Source: Ruminococcus sp. | GTDB lineage: Bacteria > Bacillota > Clostridia > Oscillospirales > Acutalibacteraceae | Length of the DNA stretch: 64,000 nt | Assembly (NCBI GenBank): GCA_017403985.1 | Contig: JAFRDE010000020.1 | Location: 186,001 to 250,000, forward strand | Reading direction: 5' to 3' | In this document: in pieces, positions 53,239-62,182 of the stretch | How the letters are laid out: each line of letters opens with the position of its first letter | Position numbering within the stretch: the stretch's first letter is position 1 | The notes under the pieces: model-generated | Database searches by the model: none | What the model saw: the letters and a program-made list of their open reading frames with translations, nothing else | Told to the model about the DNA's origin: nothing | Position numbers and translations under genes: made by a program

Positions 53239-54858
53239 CTAAAACTGAGCATATACAAACGTTGCTGTACTATTCCCCGAATCATATAACCCAAATACTA
53301 AAACAGCAGTCAGCAGGAACAGTACTGCACCGTATCTGATCAAAACACTTTTTTTATCAAGGATACATCGAATATGTTGATCTGTTTTCTCCTGACAAAT
53401 ACTTACAAATAGTAAAACAAAGCTGCTGATTACAAGAACAACCAGATTAATCATATCAAGACCGAGTCCGAAAACTTGCCCAAGAATATGACCTATACTC
53501 TGATTAACGACCATGCTTTTAAACGTCCACGCAGCTTGTCTGAAGCTGGGTGCGACGTCGAATACATATCCGATACAGACAATGATGAATGTTCGAATCA
53601 TCTGGAACAATATCCAAAGGACATTCTTAGAATTGATATGCAACTTCTTTATCGCGGCGTCAAACAGCGGCTTCATCAGAATAGACAACATGATTATTCC
53701 GCCGTTCCATAAACCAAACGCCACATATTTCCAACTTGCTCCATGCCAAATACCGACCACCAAAAAGACAATCAGAGAAGCAACTGCAGTAGGCAATACT
53801 TTAGCAATATGGGCGCCTGCTTTTGTCGCGCCGAATTTGGTCGCTTTCATTTTCTTGCTGGTATTCAGGAACAAGCCGGACAGCGACAGGGGATAGAAAA
53901 TATATTCCTTCATCCAAGCGCCCAATGTAATATGCCATCTGCGCCAATATTCACTGATAGACTTTGAGAAATACGGTCTGCGGAAATTCTCAGCCATATC
54001 GATACCGAGGATCTGTGCGATACCACGTGAGATATCGATTCCTCCTGAGAAATCCGCATAGAGCTGCAATGCGTAAAGCAATATCGTGAATGTAAGCACC
54101 GTACCATTCTGAGAGTTGTAATCAGCTACAACAGCATTGATCGCGATTACCGCACGGTCTGCAATTACCAATTTTTTAAAATAGCCCCAAAGAGTCAGCT
54201 CGCATCCATGTTTGAACCGCGTGAAATCCATCTTATGCGGCTCATATAGCTGATGCGCCAGTTGATCATAAAAGCTGATTGGTCCCTGAATGATCTGTGG
54301 AAAGAACGATACAAATAAAGCAAACTTAGCAATATTGCGCTCAGCAGGGAATTTTTCACGATACACATCGACGATATATCCCATTGATTGGAATGTGTAG
54401 AAAGATATTCCCAATGGGAGAAACAGCTTAAGCGTCGGTACAGAAAAGCTCATGCCAAAAGCACCGAACACATCGTTCAAGCTTCCCGCAAAAAAGTTGA
54501 AATACTTCAAAAATGCAAGTATTCCGAAATTCAGCATCAAGCACAACGCCAGTACTAAGCGTTTGTTTCTCTTGGTTGTGTTTTTAAATTGCTTTTTTGT
54601 ATCTTTGTCCCATTCCTTCTTGTTTACCTGCAGAGTTTCTTTTGACCGACGTGATATTTTGTCCAGCCAGAGAGCAATAACATAAGTACTGACAGTTGTA
54701 AATATGATAAACGCCACATATTTGTATCCGGCAAAAAGATAGAATATGTAGCTGGATATTAATAATACGACCCATTTGTGCTTTTTCAACGGGAGAGCAA
54801 AATATGCCAGAACCGTTAAGGATACAAATACTATGAAATTGATTGATGCGTAGGACAA
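53239..54858 (-). CDS. MBOAT family O-acyltransferase
   Basis: A 539-residue membrane protein with FYTFQSMGYIVDVYREK, FFPQIIQGPISFYDQ, YADFSGGIDISRGIAQIL, FRRPYFSKSISEYWRRWHITL and the active His in GIWHGASWKYVAFG. This is the AlgI/DltB group, longer than the other copy because of a charged loop (DTKKQFKNTTKRNKR) after the second helix. The start codon is TTG with GGGGAG about 6 bp upstream. It heads a three-gene unit. The IS5 element just upstream (54951) may have cut it from its promoter. Confidence 0.93.
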   Translation of the reverse strand: MSYASINFIVFVSLTVLAYFALPLKKHKWVVLLISSYIFYLFAGYKYVAFIIFTTVSTYVIALWLDKISRRSKETLQVNKKEWDKDTKKQFKNTTKRNKRLVLALCLMLNFGILAFLKYFNFFAGSLNDVFGAFGMSFSVPTLKLFLPLGISFYTFQSMGYIVDVYREKFPAERNIAKFALFVSFFPQIIQGPISFYDQLAHQLYEPHKMDFTRFKHGCELTLWGYFKKLVIADRAVIAINAVVADYNSQNGTVLTFTILLYALQLYADFSGGIDISRGIAQILGIDMAENFRRPYFSKSISEYWRRWHITLGAWMKEYIFYPLSLSGLFLNTSKKMKATKFGATKAGAHIAKVLPTAVASLIVFLVVGIWHGASWKYVAFGLWNGGIIMLSILMKPLFDAAIKKLHINSKNVLWILFQMIRTFIIVCIGYVFDVAPSFRQAAWTFKSMVVNQSIGHILGQVFGLGLDMINLVVLVISSFVLLFVSICQEKTDQHIRCILDKKSVLIRYGAVLFLLTAVLVFGLYDSGNSTATFVYAQF

Positions 54859-54950
54859 TAGTATCTCCCCTTATAAAAAGTGTTCAAAGCATATCTTGCA
54901 ATCAGACAATCGGTTTACAAATGCAGTTTTCAAATAAACTGTTTATTTTA

Positions 54951-56081
54951 GGCAACACCGCACAATTTGCTTAGCAAATGAACAGTGAAGCAATTTATCA
55001 AAAATGGTTGTGGAAAACTTATGTTTTCCATTTTTATAGATAACCTTATTAAGCCGTCAGACAAGGTCTGTCAGCTAAGATCAGATTTGCCAAGGCAAAC
55101 ATAATGTTGAACTTAGCTATCTGTTTTTGCAGTCCTCGGTATCGCGTTTTCTTGAAGCCAAGCTGCCGTTTGACGACAGCGAACACATGCTCGACCTTCG
55201 CTCTTACCGATGACTTTTGATGTTCTATTTTCTTAGCGGCATACTTACCGCTTCTGCTTAGCTTGTTGAGTTGAGATGGACGACGGTTGATTTGGTATTT
55301 GATCTTTTTGCCTTGTTTGTTACGAACAATAGCTGTTTCTCTTTTATCTGCGCCGGTATAACCTGCGTCGCCGTTGACGGTTTCTTCTTCACCGGTCAAC
55401 AGATTTTCTGTTTGTGTGACGTCATGGATATTTGCCGATGTGCCTACTACCGTATGCACCAATCCGCTGTCCTTATCCACGCCAATAGGCGCTTTATAGC
55501 CAAAATGCCAGTCGTTTCCCTTCTTGACCGACTTCGCTTCGGGATCTCTCTGCTTTTCTTTGTTCTTCGTTGATGAAGGCGCAGCAATAATGGTGGAGTC
55601 TACGATGGTTCCCTTCTTGAGAATCAGTCCGCGCTCCATCAGCATTTTTACTACCTGAGTAAACAGCTTTTCCTGCAAACCGCTTCGAATCAGCAGATTG
55701 CGGAATCTTCCGAGAGTGTCGCCGTTGGGTATCTGGTTACTGGAATCGACGCAGCAGAAGTCCGAAAAGGCGCGGCTGTCGATTACCTCTGCGACACATC
55801 CTTCATCGGAAAGATCGTAGAGGTTTTGCAGAAGATAAATCCTGAGCATTAGTTCCAGATCGTAGGGCTTGTTTCCGCGCTCTCCTTTGTAATAGTGCGG
55901 TCTGATCAGCTCCAGCCATTCTCCCCACGGAACGATGCGGTCTATCTTGCTTAAGAATTCTTTTTTCTTGGTACGCACTTGTGCCAGCTCGTCGTTAAAC
56001 GCTGACAAACTCATTTGTTTGTTCATGCATCTATTATATCATACTTTGGCTTTTATCGCTACATCTTTGTGCGGTATTGCC
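54951..56081 (-). mobile_element. IS5-family insertion sequence, complete, 1131 bp
   Basis: The left end GGCAACACCGCACAA (54951-54965) and the right end TTGTGCGGTATTGCC (56067-56081) are inverted repeats with one mismatch. A 9-bp direct repeat TTTATTTTA flanks it (54942-54950 and 56082-56090). It carries one intact transposase gene. A 9-bp duplication fits the IS903-type branch. The right duplication contains the stop codon of the neighbouring gene. Confidence 0.93.
55049..56026 (-). CDS. IS5-family DDE transposase
   Basis: A 325-residue transposase. N-terminal DUF772-like helical part (LRIYLLQNLYDLSDEG), then the catalytic residues in GTIVDSTIIAAPSS (Asp143), VNGDAGYTGADKRE (Asp220) and RAKVEHVFAVVKRQLGFKKT (Glu279). 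It is complete and without frameshift, so the element may still be active. Confidence 0.95.
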   Translation of the reverse strand: MNKQMSLSAFNDELAQVRTKKKEFLSKIDRIVPWGEWLELIRPHYYKGERGNKPYDLELMLRIYLLQNLYDLSDEGCVAEVIDSRAFSDFCCVDSSNQIPNGDTLGRFRNLLIRSGLQEKLFTQVVKMLMERGLILKKGTIVDSTIIAAPSSTKNKEKQRDPEAKSVKKGNDWHFGYKAPIGVDKDSGLVHTVVGTSANIHDVTQTENLLTGEEETVNGDAGYTGADKRETAIVRNKQGKKIKYQINRRPSQLNKLSRSGKYAAKKIEHQKSSVRAKVEHVFAVVKRQLGFKKTRYRGLQKQIAKFNIMFALANLILADRPCLTA

Positions 56082-56087
56082 TTTATT

Positions 56088-56384
56088 TTATTTATTAGAT
56101 GCAGCAGACATATCGACCCTTTTTAGTACCAAGTCTTTATTCCCACAACCGAGGCAACCGTTCTCTTTCAGTCGCTCATAGGTCTTCTTGATATTCTGCC
56201 CCTGAGAACGCAGGCTCATCTCACACTGATGACACTTGATCTCATACAGTACGCCATCCTCAAGCGAATCGAGGTCTGAGATACCTTCGCCGACAGCTTT
56301 GTACGGATAATCCTCGCGCAGATATGCCGGAGTAGGTTTTTCTGCAGATTTCTCAACAGGTTCGTTTTTTCTCTTGCCAAACAT
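56088..56384 (-). CDS. Small zinc-ribbon-like protein, unknown function
   Basis: A 98-residue protein starting at the ATG at 56384, with GAGGTGG 5 bp upstream; a GTG at 56393 is also in frame. The N-terminal third is charged and likely disordered. The C-terminal half has IKCHQCEMSLRSQG and ENGCLGCGNKD, four Cys in two CxxC pairs that could hold zinc. I do not recognise the family. It has its own promoter, and the IS5 element inserted exactly over its stop codon without changing it. Confidence 0.7.
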   Translation of the reverse strand: MFGKRKNEPVEKSAEKPTPAYLREDYPYKAVGEGISDLDSLEDGVLYEIKCHQCEMSLRSQGQNIKKTYERLKENGCLGCGNKDLVLKRVDMSAASNK

Positions 56385-56420
56385 ATATTCCACCTCATAT
56401 TTTCATCACTTTACTTGCTA

Positions 56421-56449
56421 ATCATACTATAGAATAAAAGCTGTGTCAA
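56421..56449 (-). promoter_or_regulatory. Promoter of the small zinc-ribbon gene
   Basis: On the minus strand TTGACA (56444-56449), 17-bp spacer, TATGAT (56421-56426), 37 bp before the start codon. Confidence 0.75.
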
Positions 56450-56604
56450 ATTCATCAAAGTCTCAACAAAAATACAATACTATTATTTTGTTGCGTTGGA
56501 GAGTGCTGACCGCTCATGCGTTCTTCTTTAAATTGTGTTTTCGACCATCGGCAAACATTTCTTTTTCAATTCAGTTTAATAGTAATCCACGCAATAGTAA
56601 TATC

Positions 56605-57762
56605 CTATTTATCCTGATAATAGTTGATTCCCAGTTTTTGATACAGATTATACTTCTCTTTCGCTTGGGATGTATCCACTTTATCTTTCTCGCCGCTGAA
56701 CAGGGCGACGATCCCGCTTTTCGCAAAGCGGAATATCTGATACAGCCATGCGAAAGGTTTCAGAAAACGATGCTTCTGATAAGCTTTCCATGTGCTTTCG
56801 CCGGTCATTTGCAGATAGCGGAACAGCCCGTATCGTGACACATCCGTCGAAATATTCTCCACCGGATTACCTTCATGCAGTCGTTTCTTACCGAAATTGC
56901 CGTAGTCGAAGACCAATTCCATCAGCTGCATCGCCGTTTGCTCGTCAGCATTATCACACCAAGTGATCTCATCGAGCAAGCCGAACCACAGCTTGCACAT
57001 CTTCGTGATCGTCGTCGCCAAGGTCTCCAAACCCGGCTCGCGCGCAAGCGCCGCAAAACACTCCGTCCACATCTTATCATCCAAATGCGCATGAACATAC
57101 ATCATCCAGTCGATGATCTGCCGGATACCGAGTCCGCCATACAGATGGCTGCGGATATGGTCGAGCAACACCAGTCCGTTGATCTCTGTCGGCAGAACCG
57201 GAAAGTCTTTTCCGTACAATTCGCACGAAACTGCCTGCGAAATCCCCTCTGCGATCAAATGCTCAAAATCCCAGTTTTCCTCACAATAGCGGCAGTGCAG
57301 TTCAAAAACCGTTTCATTTTTGCTGTAATCATAATGCCGATCGGTCTTATGCGAAAAAGCATAACCGTTATCGGTCATCAGCTGATTCGCTTCCTCTATC
57401 CGATCCGTCGGAACGACAAAGTCGATATCGCCCATCGTGCGCTGCATCGGAACAGGATAATACTGCGCCGCCGCAAAGCCCTTGAGGATCACTAAAGGGA
57501 TACCTGCGTCATGAAACAGCTTCAAAAGATTCGTCTGTTCATCGAGGATCTGAAAGAAGCGCATCTTATTCTGCGCCGCGGGGATCCGCCATTTGTCCGC
57601 TTCCTCTTTAGGGACAGCGGGAGCGGCAAGTCCGACCACCGTCTGGTCCTTTGCTTCCTGCAATACCGCATCCCAGTCAACGCCCTCAGGAAAGCGCGGC
57701 TCCGCACCGAACAGCGACGCCTTGAGCAGTTCAAGGAGCGCCTGTTGATTCACGTTAATCAT
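56605..57762 (-). CDS. Nucleotidyltransferase family protein (NTP_transf_5 type)
   Basis: A 385-residue protein with VILKGFAAAQYYPVPMQRTM then GDIDFVVPTDRIEEAN, the nucleotidyltransferase core, followed by FELHCRYCEENWDF and LVLLDHIRSHLYGGLGI. It is a paralogue of 22515-23702, with the same domain order and about the same length, but lies outside the polysaccharide operon. AAGGAGG precedes the ATG. The reaction is unknown. Confidence 0.83.
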   Translation of the reverse strand: MINVNQQALLELLKASLFGAEPRFPEGVDWDAVLQEAKDQTVVGLAAPAVPKEEADKWRIPAAQNKMRFFQILDEQTNLLKLFHDAGIPLVILKGFAAAQYYPVPMQRTMGDIDFVVPTDRIEEANQLMTDNGYAFSHKTDRHYDYSKNETVFELHCRYCEENWDFEHLIAEGISQAVSCELYGKDFPVLPTEINGLVLLDHIRSHLYGGLGIRQIIDWMMYVHAHLDDKMWTECFAALAREPGLETLATTITKMCKLWFGLLDEITWCDNADEQTAMQLMELVFDYGNFGKKRLHEGNPVENISTDVSRYGLFRYLQMTGESTWKAYQKHRFLKPFAWLYQIFRFAKSGIVALFSGEKDKVDTSQAKEKYNLYQKLGINYYQDK

Positions 57763-57884
57763 AAGCGACCTCCTTCAACAAACTTCTGACAACAATAGTA
57801 TCATACCGCGCAGGGAAATGCAAGAGATACGCCGCATGAAACTGAATATAAAAACAGAGCAGATCACACGACCTGCCCTTTTGA

Positions 57885-58454
57885 CTATGCCTGATTCTTC
57901 TCTCTGTTGCTGAACGCTACGATCGCACCGATGTTATCCACAATGAATCGCTGCGCTTTCGGGCTGTAGAACACACCCTCATACGTCCCGTACTGCCCGC
58001 TTCTCTCTTCGGTGAAGATACCGATAGATTCTCCCTGCGGAGACGGTCTGCGCCGGGTTTTGTTGTTTACAATGACATTGGTGAGCAGTCCCGCTTCTAC
58101 CAGCCATTCTAAAACGGCTTTTGATTTCAGCTCATTCATCTGCGCGGTATCGATCAGCGCGTTGATCCGCTTGGTGAGCTCCGTGATCGAGATACCGTAT
58201 TCGGCGTACTCAAACCGCGCGAGCTGTTCGGGTGTGATCGCAAAAGGTTTTCTATCGGGCATTTCAACCTTAAACCTGCCCTTATTATCGACAATCTTCT
58301 TCAGCAGATCGGCTGTATAAAACAGACAGCGTGATATCCTCACGTTGTTGACGACGTCGTTCTCCCCCACCTCTTCACCGGTCAGAGGATTGATTCCTTT
58401 TGCGAGCTTTTCCAGATATGCCTGCGCGTGAGCAATGATCTCGAGTTCTGTCAT
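57885..58454 (-). CDS. Conserved hypothetical protein, 189 aa
   Basis: I do not recognise this protein. It starts after AGGAGG, with NPLTGEEVGENDVVNNVRISR and LFYTADLLKKIVDNKG near the N-terminus. A middle part (ITELTKRINALIDTAQMNEL, SKAVLEWLVEAGLL) could form a winged-helix-like segment. The C-terminal part carries TRRRPSPQGESIGI and a terminal ERSGQYGTYEGVFYSPKAQR. No membrane segment. It is monocistronic with its own promoter. Confidence 0.75.
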   Translation of the reverse strand: MTELEIIAHAQAYLEKLAKGINPLTGEEVGENDVVNNVRISRCLFYTADLLKKIVDNKGRFKVEMPDRKPFAITPEQLARFEYAEYGISITELTKRINALIDTAQMNELKSKAVLEWLVEAGLLTNVIVNNKTRRRPSPQGESIGIFTEERSGQYGTYEGVFYSPKAQRFIVDNIGAIVAFSNREKNQA

Positions 58455-58500
58455 AATAAAACCTCCTGTCGTATTAGATAATATGTTCTAATTTATCCCT

Positions 58501-58530
58501 ATAATACCACATGTCTGGTATCTTCGTCAA
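58501..58530 (-). promoter_or_regulatory. Promoter of the 189-aa protein gene
   Basis: Minus strand TTGACG (58525-58530), 18-bp spacer, TATTAT (58501-58506). Confidence 0.7.
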
Positions 58531-58566
58531 TAGTGGTTTCTGCTTTTTTCAAAAAGAAATGCTGTA

Positions 58567-58595
58567 TTGATTTGACTGTCGAATCATGTTATAAT
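58567..58595 (+). promoter_or_regulatory. Promoter of the GIY-YIG gene
   Basis: TTGATT (58567-58572), 17-bp spacer, TATAAT (58590-58595), 34 bp before the ATG at 58630. It faces away from the minus-strand promoter at 58501-58530. Confidence 0.75.
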
Positions 58596-58629
58596 TATGT
58601 ATCATAGCCACAGCGAGGGGCGGTATAAA

Positions 58630-59232
58630 ATGGCAAAAGGGTACATCTATATCATGACGAATCAGGCTCTCGGAAACGATATTGTAAAGATCGGATATGC
58701 GAAGAATGTTGAAAACCGTCGTAAACAGCTTAGCACTACTGCACTCCCCTTTGAATATGAAGTATATGCCACCTACGAGACCTCCGGAAATCTGGAAGAT
58801 AAGAAGCTTCACAAACTGATTGATAACCTGAATCCCGATCTGCGGGTCGCAAAAAACCGCGAGTTCTTCATCATGACGCCGGAGGATGCATACGAGCTTC
58901 TGGAAGCGATCGCCATTATCAGCGGCTCAAAAGACAAATTAAAAAAGAAGCGACCTGATAAAGAGAACTCCTCTCACAAGACCAGAAAGCCTCCGGTGGA
59001 CTTTTATAAATGTAATATTCCGAACGGAGCAGAGCTTATTTTCGTCGACGATCCTGCTGTTGTATGCACCGTGGAAAGCAACCGAAAGGTGCTGTATAAT
59101 GATGAGTTGACCTCCCTCTCCGCTATTGCAAGAAGCATCAAGGGCTTTCCGGTAGCCGGTCCTTCCTGCTTTACTTATCAGGGAAGGCTTGTTGCCGATA
59201 TTGCCAGAGAAACGCAGTGGAAGGATGACTGA
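58630..59232 (+). CDS. GIY-YIG nuclease-like protein (T5orf172/MUG113 type)
   Basis: The ATG at 58630 is chosen for GAGGGGCGG upstream; 200 residues. The N-terminal 100 residues show GYIYIMTNQALGNDIVKIGY, AKNVENRRKQL, and FEYEVYATYETSGNLEDKKLH with NREFFIM, which is the GIY-YIG layout of T5orf172 proteins. The C-terminal 60 residues (SSLSAIARSIKG-like, here TSLSAIARSIKG, then GPSCFTYQGRLVADI) resemble the DUF4357 tail often found with them. Role unknown; such proteins occur near phage and restriction genes. It is the only plus-strand gene on the right side. Confidence 0.82.
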   Translation: MAKGYIYIMTNQALGNDIVKIGYAKNVENRRKQLSTTALPFEYEVYATYETSGNLEDKKLHKLIDNLNPDLRVAKNREFFIMTPEDAYELLEAIAIISGSKDKLKKKRPDKENSSHKTRKPPVDFYKCNIPNGAELIFVDDPAVVCTVESNRKVLYNDELTSLSAIARSIKGFPVAGPSCFTYQGRLVADIARETQWKDD

Positions 59233-59311
59233 TGAACAGTACATCCATCTGAGAAAACATCCTTGTCAGCACATAATGACTTTACAAAACATATCTTTCA
59301 TTCATACAGAA

Positions 59312-59346
59312 ACCGCCGTGAATCATTCACGACGGTCATTTTTTAT
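59312..59346. terminator. Shared terminator between converging genes
   Basis: ACCGCCGTGAA (59312-59322) pairs with TTCACGACGGT (59326-59336) with one mismatch and is followed by a T run. It serves the GIY-YIG gene and the minus-strand cohesin-like gene. Confidence 0.82.
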
Positions 59347-60158
59347 TCTATCGGTTTTTCTCTCGGATCATCAGAATCATCCGTATCTGCTTCATCTTCG
59401 GGAGAAGCGTTATTATCCGGTTCTGCTGCATCAGCTTCCTTTTTCTTGTCTGCTGTTTTCCTGCCGATCATGATACCCGCGAACACCAGCGCCGCGATCA
59501 AGACGACAATTCCCACGCCGATCAGGATGTATTTCACCGCATGGTTCTTCCGCAGGTCGATAACCTCGCCTGTTTCCGGATCGATATATTCGTCGGAATC
59601 CGAGCCGTTTTTGATATAGGAGCGTGAAGAAGATCCGCTTTTATCTGTTTTTGATGACACACCGGAAGATGCTTTGGAAGAAGCGTTTGAAGCGGCTCCC
59701 GATACGACGTCATCCTTGCCGAGCTTCACCTCGATCGATGAATCGGAAAAGCCTCCCAGCATCTTCGGTTCGCCGTCGGCAGCCTGACTGATACGCAGAC
59801 CGAAGGTGCAGGTCCCCGCTTGAATCGCCTTGAACGCAACGCGGCACAGCTTGCCCTTGACCGCTCCGCTGTCCGCTAAAGCGATTTTAACCAAACCGTT
59901 CTCTTTCGCGGATCGTACAGTAGAGGATTTCTGTGCGGCGCTTGTCTCACGGTACTCGACAAAGCTCTCGTCAAAGCTCAGCTCCATCACCGCCGCGCTA
60001 ACGTCAACGGTACTGTAAACGTCGATATAAAACACGGTGCTGTTCTCGGATTTCGGCACGTATTCACAGTAGAAGCCGCTTTCAGCCGAACACGGGATCC
60101 CGATGAACAACATCAGCAAAACGATCATCCATGCCGCTGCACGTTTCAAAAACCTCAC
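59343..60158 (-). CDS. Cohesin-like domain membrane-anchored surface protein
   Basis: A 271-residue protein: signal peptide (RAAAWMIVLLMLFIGIPCSA), then a beta-sandwich of about 120 residues resembling cohesin/dockerin-type domains (FYIDVYSTVDVSAAVMELSF, shown in part, VKIALADSGAVKGKLCRVAF). A Ser/Ala linker (about 155-185) follows, then a membrane helix (YILIGVGIVVLIAALVFAGI) and an acidic tail. It likely displays the sandwich outside the cell. A truncated copy of the sandwich lies at 62179-62400, across the esterase gene. Whether it binds dockerins is untested. Confidence 0.78.
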   Translation of the reverse strand: MRFLKRAAAWMIVLLMLFIGIPCSAESGFYCEYVPKSENSTVFYIDVYSTVDVSAAVMELSFDESFVEYRETSAAQKSSTVRSAKENGLVKIALADSGAVKGKLCRVAFKAIQAGTCTFGLRISQAADGEPKMLGGFSDSSIEVKLGKDDVVSGAASNASSKASSGVSSKTDKSGSSSRSYIKNGSDSDEYIDPETGEVIDLRKNHAVKYILIGVGIVVLIAALVFAGIMIGRKTADKKKEADAAEPDNNASPEDEADTDDSDDPREKPIE

Positions 60159-60181
60159 CTACCTTACCTATTCCTGATATC

Positions 60182-60210
60182 ATCATACATGAAAATGCCG
60201 GATTTGTCCA
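60182..60210 (-). promoter_or_regulatory. Promoter of the cohesin-like gene
   Basis: Minus strand TGGACA (60205-60210), 17-bp spacer, TATGAT (60182-60187), 23 bp before the start codon. The -35 has one mismatch to consensus. Confidence 0.5.
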
Positions 60211-60397
60211 TAGCCGACACACGAATGGAAGAATCATAACAAAAAACAGTCGAAAAATCATTTGTTCCCAGCTTGACATTAGCAGGTATGACTGTGGTTT
60301 CCATATGTTGACATATTTTCATTATATCGGCGCTGAATAATCCTCTAATGAAATACGTAAATATCTGCTAACCGAAAAACACCATCTTTCCGCTCGA

Positions 60398-62182
60398 TTA
60401 TATGTCCCATCCGTCTTTTTGATCGAGCACCGCAAAAAGCGCGTGTTCCTTTTCGTCGATCATCTCTGTCTTATCGCCGAAAAGCATCAAATTGTCGGAG
60501 CCTTTGTTTTGTTCCCACTTTGGCAGACTGCCGCCGTTGGGGTCGCCGGATGTTGCAAAGTTCTTCCAGTAGCCGACCATTTCTGCGCTGAGCTCCCTAT
60601 CGCGGTCATCGTACAGCTTTGAGCCGTCGGGGATATTGCCGTAGCAGTAGACTTCCTCGCCGCTGTGCCAGTCACCGAGTCTGCCGTTTGTTTTGGCAAA
60701 GAGGTATTCATACACCGGTATATCGTTTTCGACGGCAAGGCGGTTCAGGCAGTAGTGGGGATAATCGAAGAACACCGCGCCGTAGATCTCTGCCCAGTAT
60801 TCATCCGCCTGTTCATCCGTTTCAGCGGGATAAATCTCAAGAATTTCATCGGTCAGATCGCCGAAGTACTCGCGGATCTTGCTCTCGTAATTCTTCATGC
60901 TCGCATGGTCGAAAATGATGAACGCCGCGCTTTCTTCATCGTTGTAGCCGTGAAGGATCGCCGTTTCGTTATGCACGCCCTTTTTGTAGGATTCATAGGG
61001 CGTTTCGGTCAGGGCATAGCCGTCGACCGTCATATGGTGATGCTGCTCCGCCTGAGCGACCAGCTTTTCCGCGGGGAGCTTTCTCAGTTCGTCAACAGAG
61101 GTACAGCCGTATTCTTCCTTTGTCTTCTCTCCCGCTTCGAGGGCTTCTTCCATCGTGCGGAAGGAGTGCGGCGGATCGACGGATGCGACAGTGGAGCTTT
61201 CGAGGATCACGCGCCGGAACAGTCCTTTTGCGAGGGGCGACGTACACAGCGCGCTGACGCTTGCCGCCCCTGCCGATTCACCGGCAAGGGTAATATTATC
61301 GGGATCGCCGCCGAACGCCGCGATATTGTCGCGCACCCATTCGAGCGCCTTGATCTGGTCGAGCATCCCGTAGTTGCCGGTGGTGCCGTTCGGAGACTGT
61401 GCCGCCAGCTCTTCATCGGCATAATAGCCGAAGACGCCCAGACGGTAGGCGGGCTCGACAACGATCGCGCCTTCCTTAGCCAGCCCCTCGCCGCAGTGAT
61501 CCTTGTACCAAGAATGACCGGTTTTGAGCGAGCCGCCGTGGATGAATACCACGACAGGCAGGTTTTTCGTATCGCCCGCCGGCTTCCAGACATTCAGATA
61601 GAGCGAGTCCTCACTGACGGGTACGATGTAATTATCGTCGAGCGATATCTCGTAATCGTGATAGCCGATTATCTGCGTGAGCGAATCAACGATCGGCAAA
61701 TTCTGCGGCTGCATGCTCATGGGCGCGTAGTGATCGGCTTTCAGCACGCCGCCCCACGGCTTTGCGTCCTGCGGCTCCTTCCATCTCAGCTCGCCGACGG
61801 GAGGTTCGGCATACGGAACGCCCGCATATATCTCATAGCTATTATCCTCGCTGTACACGCCCTGCAGATCGCCTTGCTTGACCGTGACGATATCGGTCAT
61901 TTCGGGGTTCTTCACATTGACGGCAGGTACGCGCTGTATGGGCGGCCATGTCAGGAACACGACGCCGACAAACAGCGCCAGCCATCCGAGAAGAACAGTA
62001 CCTTTTAAGTACCACCTGTTCTTTTTTCTGACGATCAGGCGGTGTAAACCGTAATACCCTGCGCCGAGTACGGCGGTCAGGATAAATCCGATCACTGTGT
62101 TTTTATTCAGCTCTAATACAATGAACATCAGTGCAAGCAACAGCGCCGAGAATATCACAAACAGAATTTTTTTCACTTTCAT
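60398..62182 (-). CDS. Type B carboxylesterase with N-terminal membrane segments
   Basis: A 594-residue protein. Three hydrophobic segments at the N-terminus (about residues 5-90) are followed by a carboxylesterase/PnbA domain: IYAGVPYAEPPVGELRW, FIHGGSLKTGHSWY with the oxyanion Gly pair, DQIKALEWVRDNIAAFGGDP, the nucleophile elbow GESAGAASV, and the late WHSGEEVYCYG with the catalytic His. It hydrolyses carboxyl esters, here probably at the membrane. The three-helix start is unlike most PnbA-type enzymes. The gene begins inside the stop of the short cohesin-like ORF (ATGA). Confidence 0.92.
   Translation of the reverse strand: MKVKKILFVIFSALLLALMFIVLELNKNTVIGFILTAVLGAGYYGLHRLIVRKKNRWYLKGTVLLGWLALFVGVVFLTWPPIQRVPAVNVKNPEMTDIVTVKQGDLQGVYSEDNSYEIYAGVPYAEPPVGELRWKEPQDAKPWGGVLKADHYAPMSMQPQNLPIVDSLTQIIGYHDYEISLDDNYIVPVSEDSLYLNVWKPAGDTKNLPVVVFIHGGSLKTGHSWYKDHCGEGLAKEGAIVVEPAYRLGVFGYYADEELAAQSPNGTTGNYGMLDQIKALEWVRDNIAAFGGDPDNITLAGESAGAASVSALCTSPLAKGLFRRVILESSTVASVDPPHSFRTMEEALEAGEKTKEEYGCTSVDELRKLPAEKLVAQAEQHHHMTVDGYALTETPYESYKKGVHNETAILHGYNDEESAAFIIFDHASMKNYESKIREYFGDLTDEILEIYPAETDEQADEYWAEIYGAVFFDYPHYCLNRLAVENDIPVYEYLFAKTNGRLGDWHSGEEVYCYGNIPDGSKLYDDRDRELSAEMVGYWKNFATSGDPNGGSLPKWEQNKGSDNLMLFGDKTEMIDEKEHALFAVLDQKDGWDI

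Noticed and set aside
60665..62008. Plus-strand frame of 447 codons opposite the esterase
   Set aside because: Antisense shadow; the minus strand has the full carboxylesterase motif set.
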